Positions 8,770-18,519 of a stretch of 64,000 nucleotides of DNA are shown piece after piece. Made by a program: the position numbers and the translations under genes. The notes beneath the pieces were generated by a model. It saw only the letters and a program-made list of their open reading frames with translations. It was not told where the DNA came from and searched no databases. Source of the DNA: Chryseobacterium gwangjuense (GTDB lineage Bacteria; Bacteroidota; Bacteroidia; Flavobacteriales; Weeksellaceae). Positions within the stretch are counted from its first letter, which is position 1, and each line of letters starts with the position of its first letter. The stretch is from NCBI RefSeq assembly GCF_021311115.1, contig NZ_JAJTNP010000003.1:1-64000 (forward strand), written 5' to 3'.

Positions 8770-9531
8770 TTATTTTGCAGACATTTCTGTATACTTCATA
8801 ACTAAAAAACTGAAGTATCCCCAATCTACCGATTTCTTAGGATACTTTGCCATGAATTCAGGGCTGTCTCCAAAAAGGAAATCATAATTATCATCAAAAT
8901 CACTTTTCTCCAGCCATAAAACCTTATCTCCTTTTTTAACATAATACGATTTTAGAACGCCACCTCCTAATTGTACAGGTCCCATTGTGACAAAGCTATT
9001 GGTTTGGTGTGCTCTTGGGTCGTTATATACTGAAATAATTTTATCGAATTCAGGATTGATAAGTTGCATCAAAAACTCTTGTTCTTCCTGTTTATTTTTT
9101 AAAGATGCCGTTTGGTTGACGAAATGTACATATTCTTTTGAAGTAATATCACCCAGTTTTTTAGTCTGATAGTTTCTAATGCTAGACATATATTTACTCA
9201 CCATCATTACTTTACCAAAACTAGATTTGTAAAGATAGAGTTCACTTACATTTTCTGCATCAAAAGTCATCGGTTTTTTGGTAACACTGTCTTTGATAGA
9301 AATTGAATAGATCTGACTTTTTTTTGATTTTAAATTTTCAAAATAGCCTTTGTGAATGCTTCCGTCTTTAAGGATAACGATAGAAGTCTTTTTTTTGCCG
9401 GCACCAGGAAATTGGGCGTCAAAATAATAAGTTTCCATTACTTTTTCTTCTGCATCTGTGTATTTTACTTTCTGAGCGAAAGAAGCGGTGCTTACAAGAA
9501 ATAACGCAAGCAGCAATGTTTTAAATTTCAT
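8770..9531 (-). CDS. Exported protein of unknown function
   Basis: The 253-aa product has a signal peptide (MKFKTLLLALFLVSTASFAQ) and no recognised domain. The remainder is basic, with many short beta-like stretches. It is a single gene with its own terminator at 8719-8750, between uvrC and the divergent hutH. Expression and location (periplasm or envelope) are inferred from the signal peptide only. Confidence 0.65.
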   Translation of the reverse strand: MKFKTLLLALFLVSTASFAQKVKYTDAEEKVMETYYFDAQFPGAGKKKTSIVILKDGSIHKGYFENLKSKKSQIYSISIKDSVTKKPMTFDAENVSELYLYKSSFGKVMMVSKYMSSIRNYQTKKLGDITSKEYVHFVNQTASLKNKQEEQEFLMQLINPEFDKIISVYNDPRAHQTNSFVTMGPVQLGGGVLKSYYVKKGDKVLWLEKSDFDDNYDFLFGDSPEFMAKYPKKSVDWGYFSFLVMKYTEMSAK

Positions 9532-9660
9532 AGTGTATAGTTTATTTTAAAGGGCTTAAAAATAGTAAATTAAATGAGTTGACCAACAAAAAATAATTAG
9601 GGTTGAAATTAGTTTTTCCAATTATTGTTAAATGCGTAATTTTAAGACAAATTTTTTAGA

Positions 9661-11148
9661 ATGATATACGGTGTAGATGTTTTCAGTTTCCATGATGTTT
9701 TGGAAATCTGTAAAGCTCCAAATAAGGCTAAGCTGAACAAAGCTGCGAAAGAACAAATCTTAAAATCTCAGAAGAATGTTCAGAAAATTGTAGATTCAGA
9801 TCGTTGTGTTTATGGGATTAATACAGGTTTCGGACCTCTTTGCGATACAAAAATCTCTGCTGATGAAACAGCACAATTGCAATATAATCTGATCATCTCT
9901 CACGCAGTAGGTGTAGGAAAGCCAATTGATAAGGAACTTTCAAAAATTATGATGATTGCTAAAGTTCATGCGTTGTCAAAAGGATTTTCGGGAGTTTCTC
10001 TGGAAGTAATCGAGAGATTTATCTTAATGCTTGAAAAAGATATTATTCCTGTTGTTCCGGAGCAAGGTTCTGTAGGAGCTTCGGGAGATTTAGCACCTTT
10101 ATCACATCTTGTTTTACCACTTTTAGGACTTGGGCAAGTTTGGGTTGGAAATGAAATTTTTGAAACGGCTGAAGTCTTAGAAAAAAATGATCTTGAGCCA
10201 TTAACTTTAGGACCAAAAGAAGGACTTGGATTAATTAACGGAACTCAGTTTATACTTGCTCACGCTATCAAAGGATTAGAAAAATTTGAATACTTGTTAG
10301 ACCTTGCTGATATGACGGCAGCAATGAGTCTTGAAGCATATAGAGGTTCTCAAAGTCCGTTTAAAAAGGAACTTCACGAAATCAGACCGTTTGAAGGAAG
10401 TAAAAAAGTGGCGGCAAGAATGCTGAAATTTTTAAAAGGTTCTGAAAATATGAAAGCTCACGAAGATTGTGAGAGAGTTCAGGATCCTTATTCAATGAGA
10501 TGTGTTCCTCAGGTTCACGGAGCAAGTAGAAATGCTTTTGAACATTTGAAAATGATGGCTGAAACGGAATTGAATTCTGTAACGGATAACCCAATTGTTT
10601 TAAGTGCTGAAGAATCGATCTCAGGTGGAAACTTCCATGGGCAGTTGATGGCTTTGCCATTAGATTATGCAACATTGGCTGCTGCTGAATTAGGAAATAT
10701 TTCAGACAGAAGAAGTTATTTGTTATTAGAAGGAAAATACGGCTTACCAAGATTATTAACAGAAAGCTCTGGATTAAATTCAGGATTCATGATTCCTCAA
10801 TATACTTCTGCGGCATTGGTTACGGAGAACAAAACATTGTGTTTCCCGGCTTCTGCAGATTCAATTCCTACAAGTTTAGGACAGGAAGATCACGTTTCAA
10901 TGGGAAGTATTTCCGGAAGAAAATTCAATCAGGTTTTGGGTAATTTGGTTAATATTTTATCTGTTGAATTAATGTTTGCTGCACAAGGATTAGAATTCAG
11001 AAGACCTTCAAAATGTTCAAAAATTATTGAAGAAAACTATACAATTCTTCGTTCAAAAGTTGCTAAGCTTGAAGATGACCGATTAATCGGAAAAGATATG
11101 TTGGCCATCGCAGAATTGATTAATGAAAGAAAATTTGTAGTTAATTAA
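9661..11148 (+). CDS. hutH: Histidine ammonia-lyase
   Basis: The 495-aa product belongs to the MIO-containing ammonia-lyases and should convert histidine to urocanate plus ammonia. Ala140-Ser141-Gly142 form the MIO prosthetic group inside GSVGASGDLAPLSHL. Tyr51 within YGINTGFGPL and the later GGNFHGQ and SADSIPTSLGQEDHVSMG motifs are also typical. No other hut gene is nearby, so histidine use is split across loci or the enzyme acts on another aromatic amino acid; the motifs fit histidine best. It is monocistronic and followed by a terminator. Confidence 0.93.
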   Translation: MIYGVDVFSFHDVLEICKAPNKAKLNKAAKEQILKSQKNVQKIVDSDRCVYGINTGFGPLCDTKISADETAQLQYNLIISHAVGVGKPIDKELSKIMMIAKVHALSKGFSGVSLEVIERFILMLEKDIIPVVPEQGSVGASGDLAPLSHLVLPLLGLGQVWVGNEIFETAEVLEKNDLEPLTLGPKEGLGLINGTQFILAHAIKGLEKFEYLLDLADMTAAMSLEAYRGSQSPFKKELHEIRPFEGSKKVAARMLKFLKGSENMKAHEDCERVQDPYSMRCVPQVHGASRNAFEHLKMMAETELNSVTDNPIVLSAEESISGGNFHGQLMALPLDYATLAAAELGNISDRRSYLLLEGKYGLPRLLTESSGLNSGFMIPQYTSAALVTENKTLCFPASADSIPTSLGQEDHVSMGSISGRKFNQVLGNLVNILSVELMFAAQGLEFRRPSKCSKIIEENYTILRSKVAKLEDDRLIGKDMLAIAELINERKFVVN

Positions 11149-11167
11149 TTCTCGTTTTAAATAATAG

Positions 11168-11196
11168 AAAAGCTTCCAGAAATGGGAGCTTTTTTA
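11168..11196 (+). terminator. Terminator after hutH
   Basis: AAAAGCTTCC pairs with GGGAGCTTTT (one G-T pair) across a short AGAAAT loop, followed by a T run. Confidence 0.75.
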
Positions 11197-11266
11197 CTTG
11201 GCTCAATAATTATGGAAAGAATATAAAATCATCTTAAATAAGTATTTTTGTGTAAATACGAATTCA

Positions 11267-11713
11267 ATGGCAATAAAAAGAACAGATTCTTCCAATACAG
11301 ATTTTCAAGATCTTGTAAAGCTTTTAGATCAGGATTTAGCGGTACGTGATGGGGATGAACATACGTTTTATCATCAGTTTAATTCCATTGATCAGTTGAA
11401 AAACTGTGTTCTTTTTTATATCAATGAAAAACCTATTGCTTGTGGAGCCTTCAAAAAATTTGAAGAGGACACCGTAGAAATCAAAAGAATGTTTGTACAG
11501 CCGGAATACAGAGGGAATGGTTACGCCTCGAAAATACTTAATGAATTAGAAATTTGGGCAAAGAGTGAGGGATATAAATTTGGTGTTTTAGAAACCGGGC
11601 TGAAACAACCGGAAGCTATTGCTTTATATAAGAAAAACGGATACGATCTTATTCCTAATTATGGACAATATATCGGAGTAGAGAATAGTGTTTGTTATAA
11701 AAAGGAACTGTAA
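11267..11713 (+). CDS. GNAT family N-acetyltransferase
   Basis: The 148-aa product has the GNAT fold: beta strands leading to motif A (VEIKRMFVQPEYRGNGYASKILNELE compressed near residues 74-99, with the acetyl-CoA pyrophosphate-binding RGNGYA) and the motif B region ALYKKNGYDLIPNYGQY. It should transfer an acetyl group from acetyl-CoA to an amine; the substrate is unknown. A -7-like TATTTTTG lies at 11243-11250, 16 bp before the start, so it likely has its own promoter. Confidence 0.88.
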   Translation: MAIKRTDSSNTDFQDLVKLLDQDLAVRDGDEHTFYHQFNSIDQLKNCVLFYINEKPIACGAFKKFEEDTVEIKRMFVQPEYRGNGYASKILNELEIWAKSEGYKFGVLETGLKQPEAIALYKKNGYDLIPNYGQYIGVENSVCYKKEL

Positions 11714-11829
11714 TTCATGCTGTTAAATGTTATCTTAAGCATAATAAAAATAAAGATAAATTAATTTTCAAACCTCTGTAATTCAATGTAAAGTGATATC
11801 TTGGGTGTACCAACCAAATATTATTTTAT

Positions 11830-13326
11830 ATGAAAAAAAATGCCTTTTATCTACTCCTATTGTTTTTCGTTTTCACTGCCTGTAGCAGAGAAGACCTTCC
11901 AAACAATCCCGGAAACATTGAGATTGCTCAGAAAGATCCTTTAACGGCAAAACAAATCAATGAAAAAATTAATGAGACCATTAAAACAAAAGGAAGATTT
12001 TCCTGGAAAGAGTCTTCTGATTATTTTGTGTGGAGTGCAGTCTTTCAGGGAAATAAAATTGCATCCATCGGATTCGGTTCTTCTTTCGACCGAAGCCTGA
12101 CTCCGGATAACAAAGCTATCGAAGAAGAAATTTTAAAAGTAATCGAGCAGTACGAAGGAAAAACGGAAAGAATTCTGTTGTCTTCAGATCAGTACTTAAA
12201 TCAGATCGATGTTGCGATAGAAAAACAGGAAACGGTGATTGCACTTAGAAAAATGAAAAATATCCGTTATTTGGAGCCAGCAGATTACCGTTATTTTGAA
12301 AACGAACAAAAATTTGGAGCAACGTCAAAATCGAGTAGCGGTTCATCAGGATGCGGATTTGAATCTACAACGTTAAGCGTTTCGGATTTTACAACAGTAA
12401 GCCCCAATGCAAAAGCACCATGGTCTTTCACCAAACATAATATCATCAACGCATGGAGTTACAGTACAGGAGCGGGAATTACCATAGGAGTAATCGACAG
12501 TGGTGTTTCTCCAGAACAAACTTTGTTGGGAAGCAGTTTTAATAACGGACTTTCGTCAGGAAGAACGATCAGTAAAAATGGAGTCTATGTAGATTCAGTT
12601 TGGCCGTGGAGTACAGGATATGATGGTTCTGCAGATAAATGCGGGCATGGAACAAGTATGGCTTCGGCGATGGCTTCTCCAAGAAATAATCTGGGACAGC
12701 CGGTTGGTGTTGCTTATAATGCGAATCTGGTAACGTATAGAGCGGCTTCAAACGTCGTATTGGACGGATACCACGAACAGAACGGGGTAAAGATTGCCTT
12801 TACCGAACTAGGAAATAATACCAGTGTCAAAATCATTTCAATGTCGATGGGACATATTTTCTCTGTAGGAAAAATTGAGGACGGAGTTAAATATGCGTAT
12901 TCAAAAGGGAAATTAATTTTCTGTGCAGGAGGAACTTCCACAAGTTTTACCAATTTCGTTGGCGTTATTTTTCCTGCATGGATGTCCGAAACACAAGCAA
13001 TCACCGGCGTAAAAGAAAACACTTCCAATCAAAAATGTGATGTGTGCCATTCAGGAGCGGAAATTGATTTTACGTATCAGATGGAAAGAGCTTCAGGAAA
13101 CACTATTCCGGTATTGAGCTATTACAACGGGCAAACCGATTATGTAGGTGGTTCTTCTGTAGCAACGGCCTCCACTGCAGGTATTGCAGCTTTAGTCTGG
13201 GCTAAAAATCCATCCTGGACGAGAGATCAGGTTTTGAATAAAATGAGGCAGTCGGCAACATATTATCCAACTCCGAACTCATCTTACGGATATGGAAATA
13301 TTAATGTTTTACAGGCAGTTCAATAA
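11830..13326 (+). CDS. Subtilisin-like (S8) serine protease, lipoprotein
   Basis: The 498-aa product begins with a lipoprotein signal (LLLFFVFTAC, Cys18), a propeptide-like segment (about 35-160) and then an S8 catalytic domain. The triad is visible as Asp223 (GVIDSG), His273 (GHGTSMA) and Ser443 (GGSSVATAST). It should be exported, lipidated, and active in the periplasm or on the cell surface. Unlike many flavobacterial S8 proteases it has no T9SS tail; the lipid anchor replaces it. It stands alone, with a bidirectional terminator behind it. Confidence 0.9.
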   Translation: MKKNAFYLLLLFFVFTACSREDLPNNPGNIEIAQKDPLTAKQINEKINETIKTKGRFSWKESSDYFVWSAVFQGNKIASIGFGSSFDRSLTPDNKAIEEEILKVIEQYEGKTERILLSSDQYLNQIDVAIEKQETVIALRKMKNIRYLEPADYRYFENEQKFGATSKSSSGSSGCGFESTTLSVSDFTTVSPNAKAPWSFTKHNIINAWSYSTGAGITIGVIDSGVSPEQTLLGSSFNNGLSSGRTISKNGVYVDSVWPWSTGYDGSADKCGHGTSMASAMASPRNNLGQPVGVAYNANLVTYRAASNVVLDGYHEQNGVKIAFTELGNNTSVKIISMSMGHIFSVGKIEDGVKYAYSKGKLIFCAGGTSTSFTNFVGVIFPAWMSETQAITGVKENTSNQKCDVCHSGAEIDFTYQMERASGNTIPVLSYYNGQTDYVGGSSVATASTAGIAALVWAKNPSWTRDQVLNKMRQSATYYPTPNSSYGYGNINVLQAVQ

Positions 13327-13350
13327 GATTTAATTGACCATCTAAAATAG

Positions 13351-13386
13351 AAAAAGTACTGTTGAAAGCAAACGACAGTACTTTTT
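13351..13386. terminator. Bidirectional terminator
   Basis: A perfect 12-bp stem (13351-13362 with 13375-13386) carries A and T runs at its ends. It separates the convergent protease and dioxygenase genes. Confidence 0.85.
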
Positions 13387-13410
13387 CATTTATAATTAAC
13401 AAGATTAAAT

Positions 13411-14238
13411 TTATCCGATTCTCACACTCGTCATACTCAAAGATCCGCCAATCAATTCATCATTAAATAAGGTTAAATTTTCAGATGAATCTTTTAACCC
13501 TAAAGTATAAATCAACGGCAAATAGTGATCAGGAGTAGGAATCGCATATTGCAATGAGGTTCCTTGTTTTTGATAATCAATTATGTTTTGGAAATTTCCG
13601 TCCAAAAGCCAGTTGTTCGTTTTTTCACGAGCTTCAATCGCCCAATCCCAACCTGCTCCGACTGTATTGATATTTCTCCAATCGATTAATCTCAGGTTAT
13701 GAACAATATTTCCGCTTCCGATGATCAGAATTCCTTTTTCACGAAGTTTATTCAACCTTTTTGCTAAATCAAAATGATATTGAGAAGGCTTTGTATAATC
13801 AATACTCATCTGAATCACGGGAATATCTGCATTAGGATACATATGTTTGATGACCGACCATGCTCCATGATCCAATCCCCAGTTGTGATCCTCTTCCACG
13901 ATGACAGGTGCTAATAATTCAGCTGTTTCTTTCGCCAATTCAGGATCTCCGGGAGCGGGATACTGAACATCAAATAATGCTTGAGGAAAACCGCCAAAAT
14001 CATGAATCGTTCTCGGCATATCCATCGCAGTTACTTTTGTCCCGTTGGTAAACCAATGTGCAGAAATACACAAAATGGCATTCGGTTTCGGAATTTCAGT
14101 GGCTGCTTTTCTGAAACCTTGTACAAACTGATTTTCCTCAATGGCATTCATCGGTGAACCATGTCCAAGAAAAAGAACAGGCATTCTCTGGGTATTACCG
14201 AAGTTTTCGCTTATATTTTGTAAATCGTTTAGGTTCAT
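13411..14238 (-). CDS. ygiD: 4,5-DOPA-type extradiol dioxygenase (YgiD/LigB family)
   Basis: The product is 275 aa from the ATG at 14238. It belongs to the class III extradiol dioxygenase family (DODA type), in which a metal opens catechol rings. Likely metal-binding histidines sit in FLGHGSPMNA, SAHWFTNG and WGLDHGAWSV, and the family motif HDFGGFP is present. I choose 14238 because an in-frame ATG at 14283 falls inside the hairpin of the preceding gene's terminator, and because homologues begin just before RMPVLFLGHGSP. The physiological substrate is unknown. Confidence 0.88.
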   Translation of the reverse strand: MNLNDLQNISENFGNTQRMPVLFLGHGSPMNAIEENQFVQGFRKAATEIPKPNAILCISAHWFTNGTKVTAMDMPRTIHDFGGFPQALFDVQYPAPGDPELAKETAELLAPVIVEEDHNWGLDHGAWSVIKHMYPNADIPVIQMSIDYTKPSQYHFDLAKRLNKLREKGILIIGSGNIVHNLRLIDWRNINTVGAGWDWAIEAREKTNNWLLDGNFQNIIDYQKQGTSLQYAIPTPDHYLPLIYTLGLKDSSENLTLFNDELIGGSLSMTSVRIG

Positions 14239-14257
14239 TTTATTTTTGAGATAAATA

Positions 14258-14310
14258 GAAAAAAGAGCAAAGAGTAAAGACATAGCATCTTTTTTCTTTG
14301 CTCTTTTTTC
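14258..14310 (-). terminator. Terminator after the yceI-family gene
   Basis: A perfect 15-bp stem (14258-14272 with 14296-14310) with A/T-rich ends. It lies between the yceI-family gene stop (14327) and the dioxygenase start (14238), and it argues against the longer dioxygenase start. Confidence 0.8.
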
Positions 14311-14326
14311 TTGATTTTGTCTGCTA

Positions 14327-14839
14327 TTATGCTTGTTTTACGAATTGTAACTCACCAGCTAATTTTACTTCTTCACTTACCATTACACCTCCTGCTTCAA
14401 GAGCTGCATTCCAGTTCAATCCGAAATCTTTTCTGTTGATTTTTCCTTCAAAAGAGAATCCTGCTTTTGTATTTCCCCATGGATCTACATTGATTCCGTT
14501 GAAATCTACTTCAAGGGTTACAGGTTTTGTAATTCTGTTGATCGTAAGATTTCCTGTAACATTTCCGTTCAATGCCTGAGAATCGAAAGTGATGGTAGGA
14601 TTTGCTTCAGCATTAAAAAATTCTGCAGACTTTAAGTGATTATCTCTGTCTGTATTATGTGTTGAAATAGAAGCCGTCTGAATCGTTGCAGTTGTTTTAG
14701 CATTAGCGAAAGTATCGTCATCAGCTTCGATTTCTGCGTTGAAGTTGGTGAAGTTTCCTTTAATATTAGAAATCATCATGTGTTTTACTTTGAAAGTAAT
14801 TTCACTATGTGCTGGGTCTAGGTTCCATTTTGTTGCCAT
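14327..14839 (-). CDS. YceI family lipid-binding protein
   Basis: The 170-aa product is a complete YceI lipocalin-like barrel: the WNLDPAHSEITFKVKHMMIS start, DRDNHLKSAEFFNAEANPTITF and the DFGLNWNAALEAGGVMVSEEV end are all diagnostic. Family members bind polyisoprenoids or amides. There is no signal peptide, so this copy is probably cytoplasmic. It is transcribed alone from a good flavobacterial promoter (14872-14898) and closed by its own terminator. Confidence 0.92.
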   Translation of the reverse strand: MATKWNLDPAHSEITFKVKHMMISNIKGNFTNFNAEIEADDDTFANAKTTATIQTASISTHNTDRDNHLKSAEFFNAEANPTITFDSQALNGNVTGNLTINRITKPVTLEVDFNGINVDPWGNTKAGFSFEGKINRKDFGLNWNAALEAGGVMVSEEVKLAGELQFVKQA

Positions 14840-14871
14840 TGTATTACTATTTTTTATTGTTATTTATACTG

Positions 14872-14898
14872 CAAATTTATATCAAGAGACAGGCACAA
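14872..14898 (-). promoter_or_regulatory. Flavobacterial promoter of the yceI-family gene
   Basis: On the minus strand, TTG (14898-14896), a 16-bp spacer and TAAATTTG (14879-14872) match the TTG/TAnnTTTG pattern. The -7 element is 33 bp before the start codon. Confidence 0.55.
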
Positions 14899-15071
14899 AT
14901 CATTGATTTAGGATAAGAAATGATTTTTATGTGATTTTTTATTAAAAATCCACTATTAAGTTAAGAAATAAATTTCTTCCATTTATATATTATAGTTTTA
15001 CAATCTTTTATTTTAACATTTCTTAACGGCTGGTTTTTATTTCTTATTTTTGGTGGATTCAATTTTATACA

Positions 15072-17213
15072 ATGAAATTACATAAGTTTTCTTTATTGAT
15101 GCTGGTTTTGGGAAGCTCGGCATTTGCTCAGACTCAAAAATTTACGATGGCAGAAGCTGTGAATGGTTTGAGAAGCAATCTTGCGGTAAAAAATATCTCA
15201 CAATTTTCATGGTCGAATGATGGAAAATCATACATTCAGGCAGTGAAAGGCGGATATTTAATCACGGATTTAAAAACAAACAAACAAGATACGTTGGTGT
15301 CTTTATCTCAGCTGAACAAATCGTTTGCAGACAATAAATTAAAAACTGTTCCGCAAATTAAGTTTATCAGTAATTCTAACGGGTATTTCAATTCCAATGA
15401 TCAGATGGTTTGGGTTGAAAAATCAGGAAACGATTGGAAAGTGAAAAATTCTGTTGCGGTAGAAAAAGAAGCTTCAAATCTAAAAATCTTTGGAGATAAC
15501 GAGACTTTTGCTTTTACGGTAAAGAACAATTTATTTGTTAATAAAAACGGAAAAACAATTGCTGTAACGAATGACTCTAATGAAAACATTCTAAATGGTG
15601 CTTCCAATGTTCACAGAAACGAATTCGGAATTGATACAGGAATTTTCCCTGCACCCAACTCTGAAAGTGTAGCTTTCTACAGAATGGACCAAACGATGGT
15701 TGCAGATTATCCGATCATCGACTGGTCTGTAACTCCGGCTGTAAACCATAACATTAAATATCCAATGGCGGGGCAGACTTCGCATCAGGTAACATTAGGA
15801 GTTTACAATATTAAAACTCAGTCAACAACTTTCTTAAATATTGAAGGAGAAAAAGATCAGTATTTAACGGCAGTTACATGGAGCCCTGATTCAAAATATA
15901 TTTTTGTTGCGGTATTGAACAGAGGGCAGAATCATATGAAAATGAACCAGTATGATGCAGCTACAGGAAATTTAGTAAAAACGTTATTTGAAGAGACCAA
16001 TGATAAGTATGTTGAACCACAACATCCATTAACGTTCTTCCCGAATTCCAATACAGATTTTATCTGGCAGAGCCAGAGAACGGGGTACAATCATTTATTC
16101 CATTATAGTTTAGAAAAAGGTTTGGTTGCCCAGATTACGAAAGGAGACTGGTTGGTAACCGATATTTTAGGTTTTAATGAAAATAAAAAGGAAATCTATT
16201 TCACTTCTACGAAAGAAACTCCTTTGGAAAAACATTTATACAGAATTAACTGGGCGAATTTCAAAATGCAACGAATGGATAATGCAGAAGGAGTTCACGC
16301 AGGAATTTTAAGCAGCGACGGAAATTATTTGTATGATTCTTACAGCAATGCAAATACGCCAAGAGTAGTGAATGTTATCAATACAACGACCTTAAAATCA
16401 AATACGATTCTTACCGCAGAAAATACATTAAAAAATTATCAGAGACCTGAAATCAAAAGTGTTAATTTCAAAGCTGATGACGGTACAATTTTGTACGGGA
16501 AAATGATTCTTCCTACAGATTTTGATGCAACTAAAAAATATCCGGCAATCGTTTATTTGTATAATGGACCACACCTACAATTAATTACCAATACATTCCC
16601 GGCTTCCGGAAATCTTTGGTATGAATATATGGCTCAAAACGGATACATCATTTTCACGATGGACGGAAGAGGTTCTGCCAACCGAGGATTGAAGTTTGAG
16701 CAGGCTGTATTCCGAAATTTAGGAACAACGGAAATGAATGACCAGATGAAAGGAGTAGAATATTTAGAATCTCTTCCTTATGTAGATTCTGAAAAAATGG
16801 GTATTCATGGATGGAGTTTCGGAGGATTTATGACGACAAGCTTCATGCTTCGTAAGCCTGATGTATTCAAAGTAGGAGTAGCAGGAGGACCTGTAATCGA
16901 CTGGAGCATGTATGAAATTATGTACGGAGAAAGATATATGGATACTCCACAAGAAAATCCGCAAGGATATGCAAAGGCAAATCTTTTGGATAAAGTTCAG
17001 AACTTGAAAGGAAAATTATTAATGATCCACGGAGCTCAGGATGATGTAGTGGTTTGGCAGCATTCCATTAAATTCATTAAAGCTGCAGTAGACAATGGAG
17101 TTCAGTTGGACTACTTTGCTTATCCGGGACATCCGCACAATGTAATCGGAAAAGACCGAGTACATCTGATGCAGAAAATTACGGACTATTTTGATCAGAA
17201 TTTGAAGAAATAA
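15072..17213 (+). CDS. S9 family peptidase (dipeptidyl peptidase IV type)
   Basis: The 713-aa product has a signal peptide (to about residue 19, SSAFAQ), an N-terminal eight-bladed beta-propeller region (DPPIV_N, about 80-440) and a C-terminal alpha/beta hydrolase. The catalytic serine is Ser582 in GWSFGGF, with Asp657 or Asp658 in HGAQDDVV and His687 or His689 in PGHPHN. It probably removes N-terminal dipeptides, often X-Pro, in the periplasm. TATTTTTG at 15045-15052 is a likely -7 element. A strong terminator follows. Confidence 0.93.
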   Translation: MKLHKFSLLMLVLGSSAFAQTQKFTMAEAVNGLRSNLAVKNISQFSWSNDGKSYIQAVKGGYLITDLKTNKQDTLVSLSQLNKSFADNKLKTVPQIKFISNSNGYFNSNDQMVWVEKSGNDWKVKNSVAVEKEASNLKIFGDNETFAFTVKNNLFVNKNGKTIAVTNDSNENILNGASNVHRNEFGIDTGIFPAPNSESVAFYRMDQTMVADYPIIDWSVTPAVNHNIKYPMAGQTSHQVTLGVYNIKTQSTTFLNIEGEKDQYLTAVTWSPDSKYIFVAVLNRGQNHMKMNQYDAATGNLVKTLFEETNDKYVEPQHPLTFFPNSNTDFIWQSQRTGYNHLFHYSLEKGLVAQITKGDWLVTDILGFNENKKEIYFTSTKETPLEKHLYRINWANFKMQRMDNAEGVHAGILSSDGNYLYDSYSNANTPRVVNVINTTTLKSNTILTAENTLKNYQRPEIKSVNFKADDGTILYGKMILPTDFDATKKYPAIVYLYNGPHLQLITNTFPASGNLWYEYMAQNGYIIFTMDGRGSANRGLKFEQAVFRNLGTTEMNDQMKGVEYLESLPYVDSEKMGIHGWSFGGFMTTSFMLRKPDVFKVGVAGGPVIDWSMYEIMYGERYMDTPQENPQGYAKANLLDKVQNLKGKLLMIHGAQDDVVVWQHSIKFIKAAVDNGVQLDYFAYPGHPHNVIGKDRVHLMQKITDYFDQNLKK

Positions 17214-17220
17214 ATAATTT

Positions 17221-17248
17221 AAATCCAACCGATGAGGTTGGATTTTTT
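17221..17248 (+). terminator. Terminator after the S9 peptidase gene
   Basis: A perfect 10-bp stem (17221-17230 with 17236-17245) around GATGA is followed by a T run. Confidence 0.85.
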
Positions 17249-17275
17249 GTTTAAAAGAATTTTGATGTTGAGGTT

Positions 17276-17339
17276 TGTCATTCTCTAGGAATCTAGATTT
17301 AGTTTTAAAATACTTTGCTTAGATTCCTACGGAATGACA
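17276..17339. repeat. Intergenic inverted repeat (GTCATTC family), copy 1
   Basis: Left arm TGTCATTCTCTAGGAATCT (17276-17294) and right arm AGATTCCTACGGAATGACA (17321-17339) are complementary apart from two positions. It resembles copies at 24909-24973 and 50602-50677, suggesting a dispersed non-coding repeat. Confidence 0.65.
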
Positions 17340-17442
17340 GTACCTTGCAAATTTAAAAACTAAGAATCACGATCCGTTCTTACCAAAGATCAATGCATCT
17401 GAATCGTAAGAAGCCTATTTTTGTATCACTAAAATCAACAGT

Positions 17443-18468
17443 ATGGAATTAGGAATAGGAATGTTTGGAGATCTTTCATTAGATCAGACCACCGGAAAAT
17501 ATAGAGATGCAGGAGTGAAAATTCGTGAAATCCTTGATCAGGTAAAATTCATGGATGAGATGGGAATTGATGTTTTCGCCATGGGAGAACATCACCGTCC
17601 AGATTATGCGGTTTCATCACCGGAAATTGTTTTGGCGGCGGCAGCAAGTATTACCAAAAATATAAAATTAGCGAGTGGCGTTACGGTTTTAAGTTCATCT
17701 GAGCCTGTGAAGGTTTATGAAGATTTTTCGACCTTAGATTTAATCTCTGATGGTCGTGCAGAGATTTTTGTGGGAAGAGGCAGCTTTATAGAATCTTTCC
17801 CATTGTATGGTTATTCTTTGAATGATTATGAAGAACTTTTTGATGAAAAATTAGAATTACTACTAAAAATAAACTCTGAAGAAAACGTTTCATGGTCAGG
17901 AAAACTACGTGCCCCGATGCAAAATCAGACCGTTTATCCTAGAGCGAAAAATGATGGGAAAGTATCGATCTGGAGAGCAGTTGGCGGAACTCCGCAATCC
18001 GTTCTGAGTGCTGCACAATTAGGAATGCCTTTAGTGGTTGCTATTATTGGCGGGATGCCTGTTCAGTTTAGAAATTTAATTGAATTTTATAAGCAGGAAT
18101 ATAAAAAAGCAGGTCATGATGTAGATAAAATGCAGATTGCTATTCATTCACATACTTTTGTGAGTGATGATCAAAAAGTTGTGGACGGATATTTCCACAA
18201 TTATAAATCTCAAATGGACAGAATCGGAGCTTCCAGAGGTTGGGCGCCTTACACAAAAATGCAGTATGACGGAGGAAGAAGTAAAGACGGAGCATTATTT
18301 ATAGGAAGCGCATCAGAAGTAGCCGATAAAATAGCTTACATGAAAGAAATTTTTGGAATTACAAGATTTATCGGTCATATGGATGTGGGTGATCCTTCAC
18401 ACGATATCATGATGAAATCCATCGAGTTGTTCGGAAATGAAGTAAAACCTGTCATTAAGAATTTATAA
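17443..18468 (+). CDS. LLM class flavin-dependent oxidoreductase
   Basis: The 341-aa product has the luciferase-like monooxygenase TIM barrel: the MELGIGMFGD start, FMDEMGIDVFAMGEHHRPD (about 34-52), then IKLASGVTVLSSSEPVKVYEDFSTLDLISDGR. These proteins use FMNH2 or F420-type cofactors; the substrate here cannot be told. TATTTTTG at 17416-17423 is a probable -7 element. The gene is monocistronic with a GC-rich terminator. Confidence 0.9.
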   Translation: MELGIGMFGDLSLDQTTGKYRDAGVKIREILDQVKFMDEMGIDVFAMGEHHRPDYAVSSPEIVLAAAASITKNIKLASGVTVLSSSEPVKVYEDFSTLDLISDGRAEIFVGRGSFIESFPLYGYSLNDYEELFDEKLELLLKINSEENVSWSGKLRAPMQNQTVYPRAKNDGKVSIWRAVGGTPQSVLSAAQLGMPLVVAIIGGMPVQFRNLIEFYKQEYKKAGHDVDKMQIAIHSHTFVSDDQKVVDGYFHNYKSQMDRIGASRGWAPYTKMQYDGGRSKDGALFIGSASEVADKIAYMKEIFGITRFIGHMDVGDPSHDIMMKSIELFGNEVKPVIKNL

Positions 18469-18473
18469 AATAC

Positions 18474-18504
18474 ACCGCCGCTGAAATTTTCAGCGGCGGT
18501 TTTT
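18474..18504 (+). terminator. GC-rich terminator after the LLM oxidoreductase gene
   Basis: ACCGCCGCTGA pairs with TCAGCGGCGGT across a short A/T loop, followed by TTTT. It is unusually GC-rich for this genome. Confidence 0.85.
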
Positions 18505-18519
18505 GTTCATATGATATAA

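Noticed and set aside
10382..10750. 122-aa minus-strand frame inside hutH
   Set aside because: hutH is complete and conserved over this stretch; the frame is an antisense shadow.
14239..14283. Longer start of the dioxygenase gene
   Set aside because: The extra 15 residues are encoded within the terminator hairpin of the preceding gene and are not family-like.
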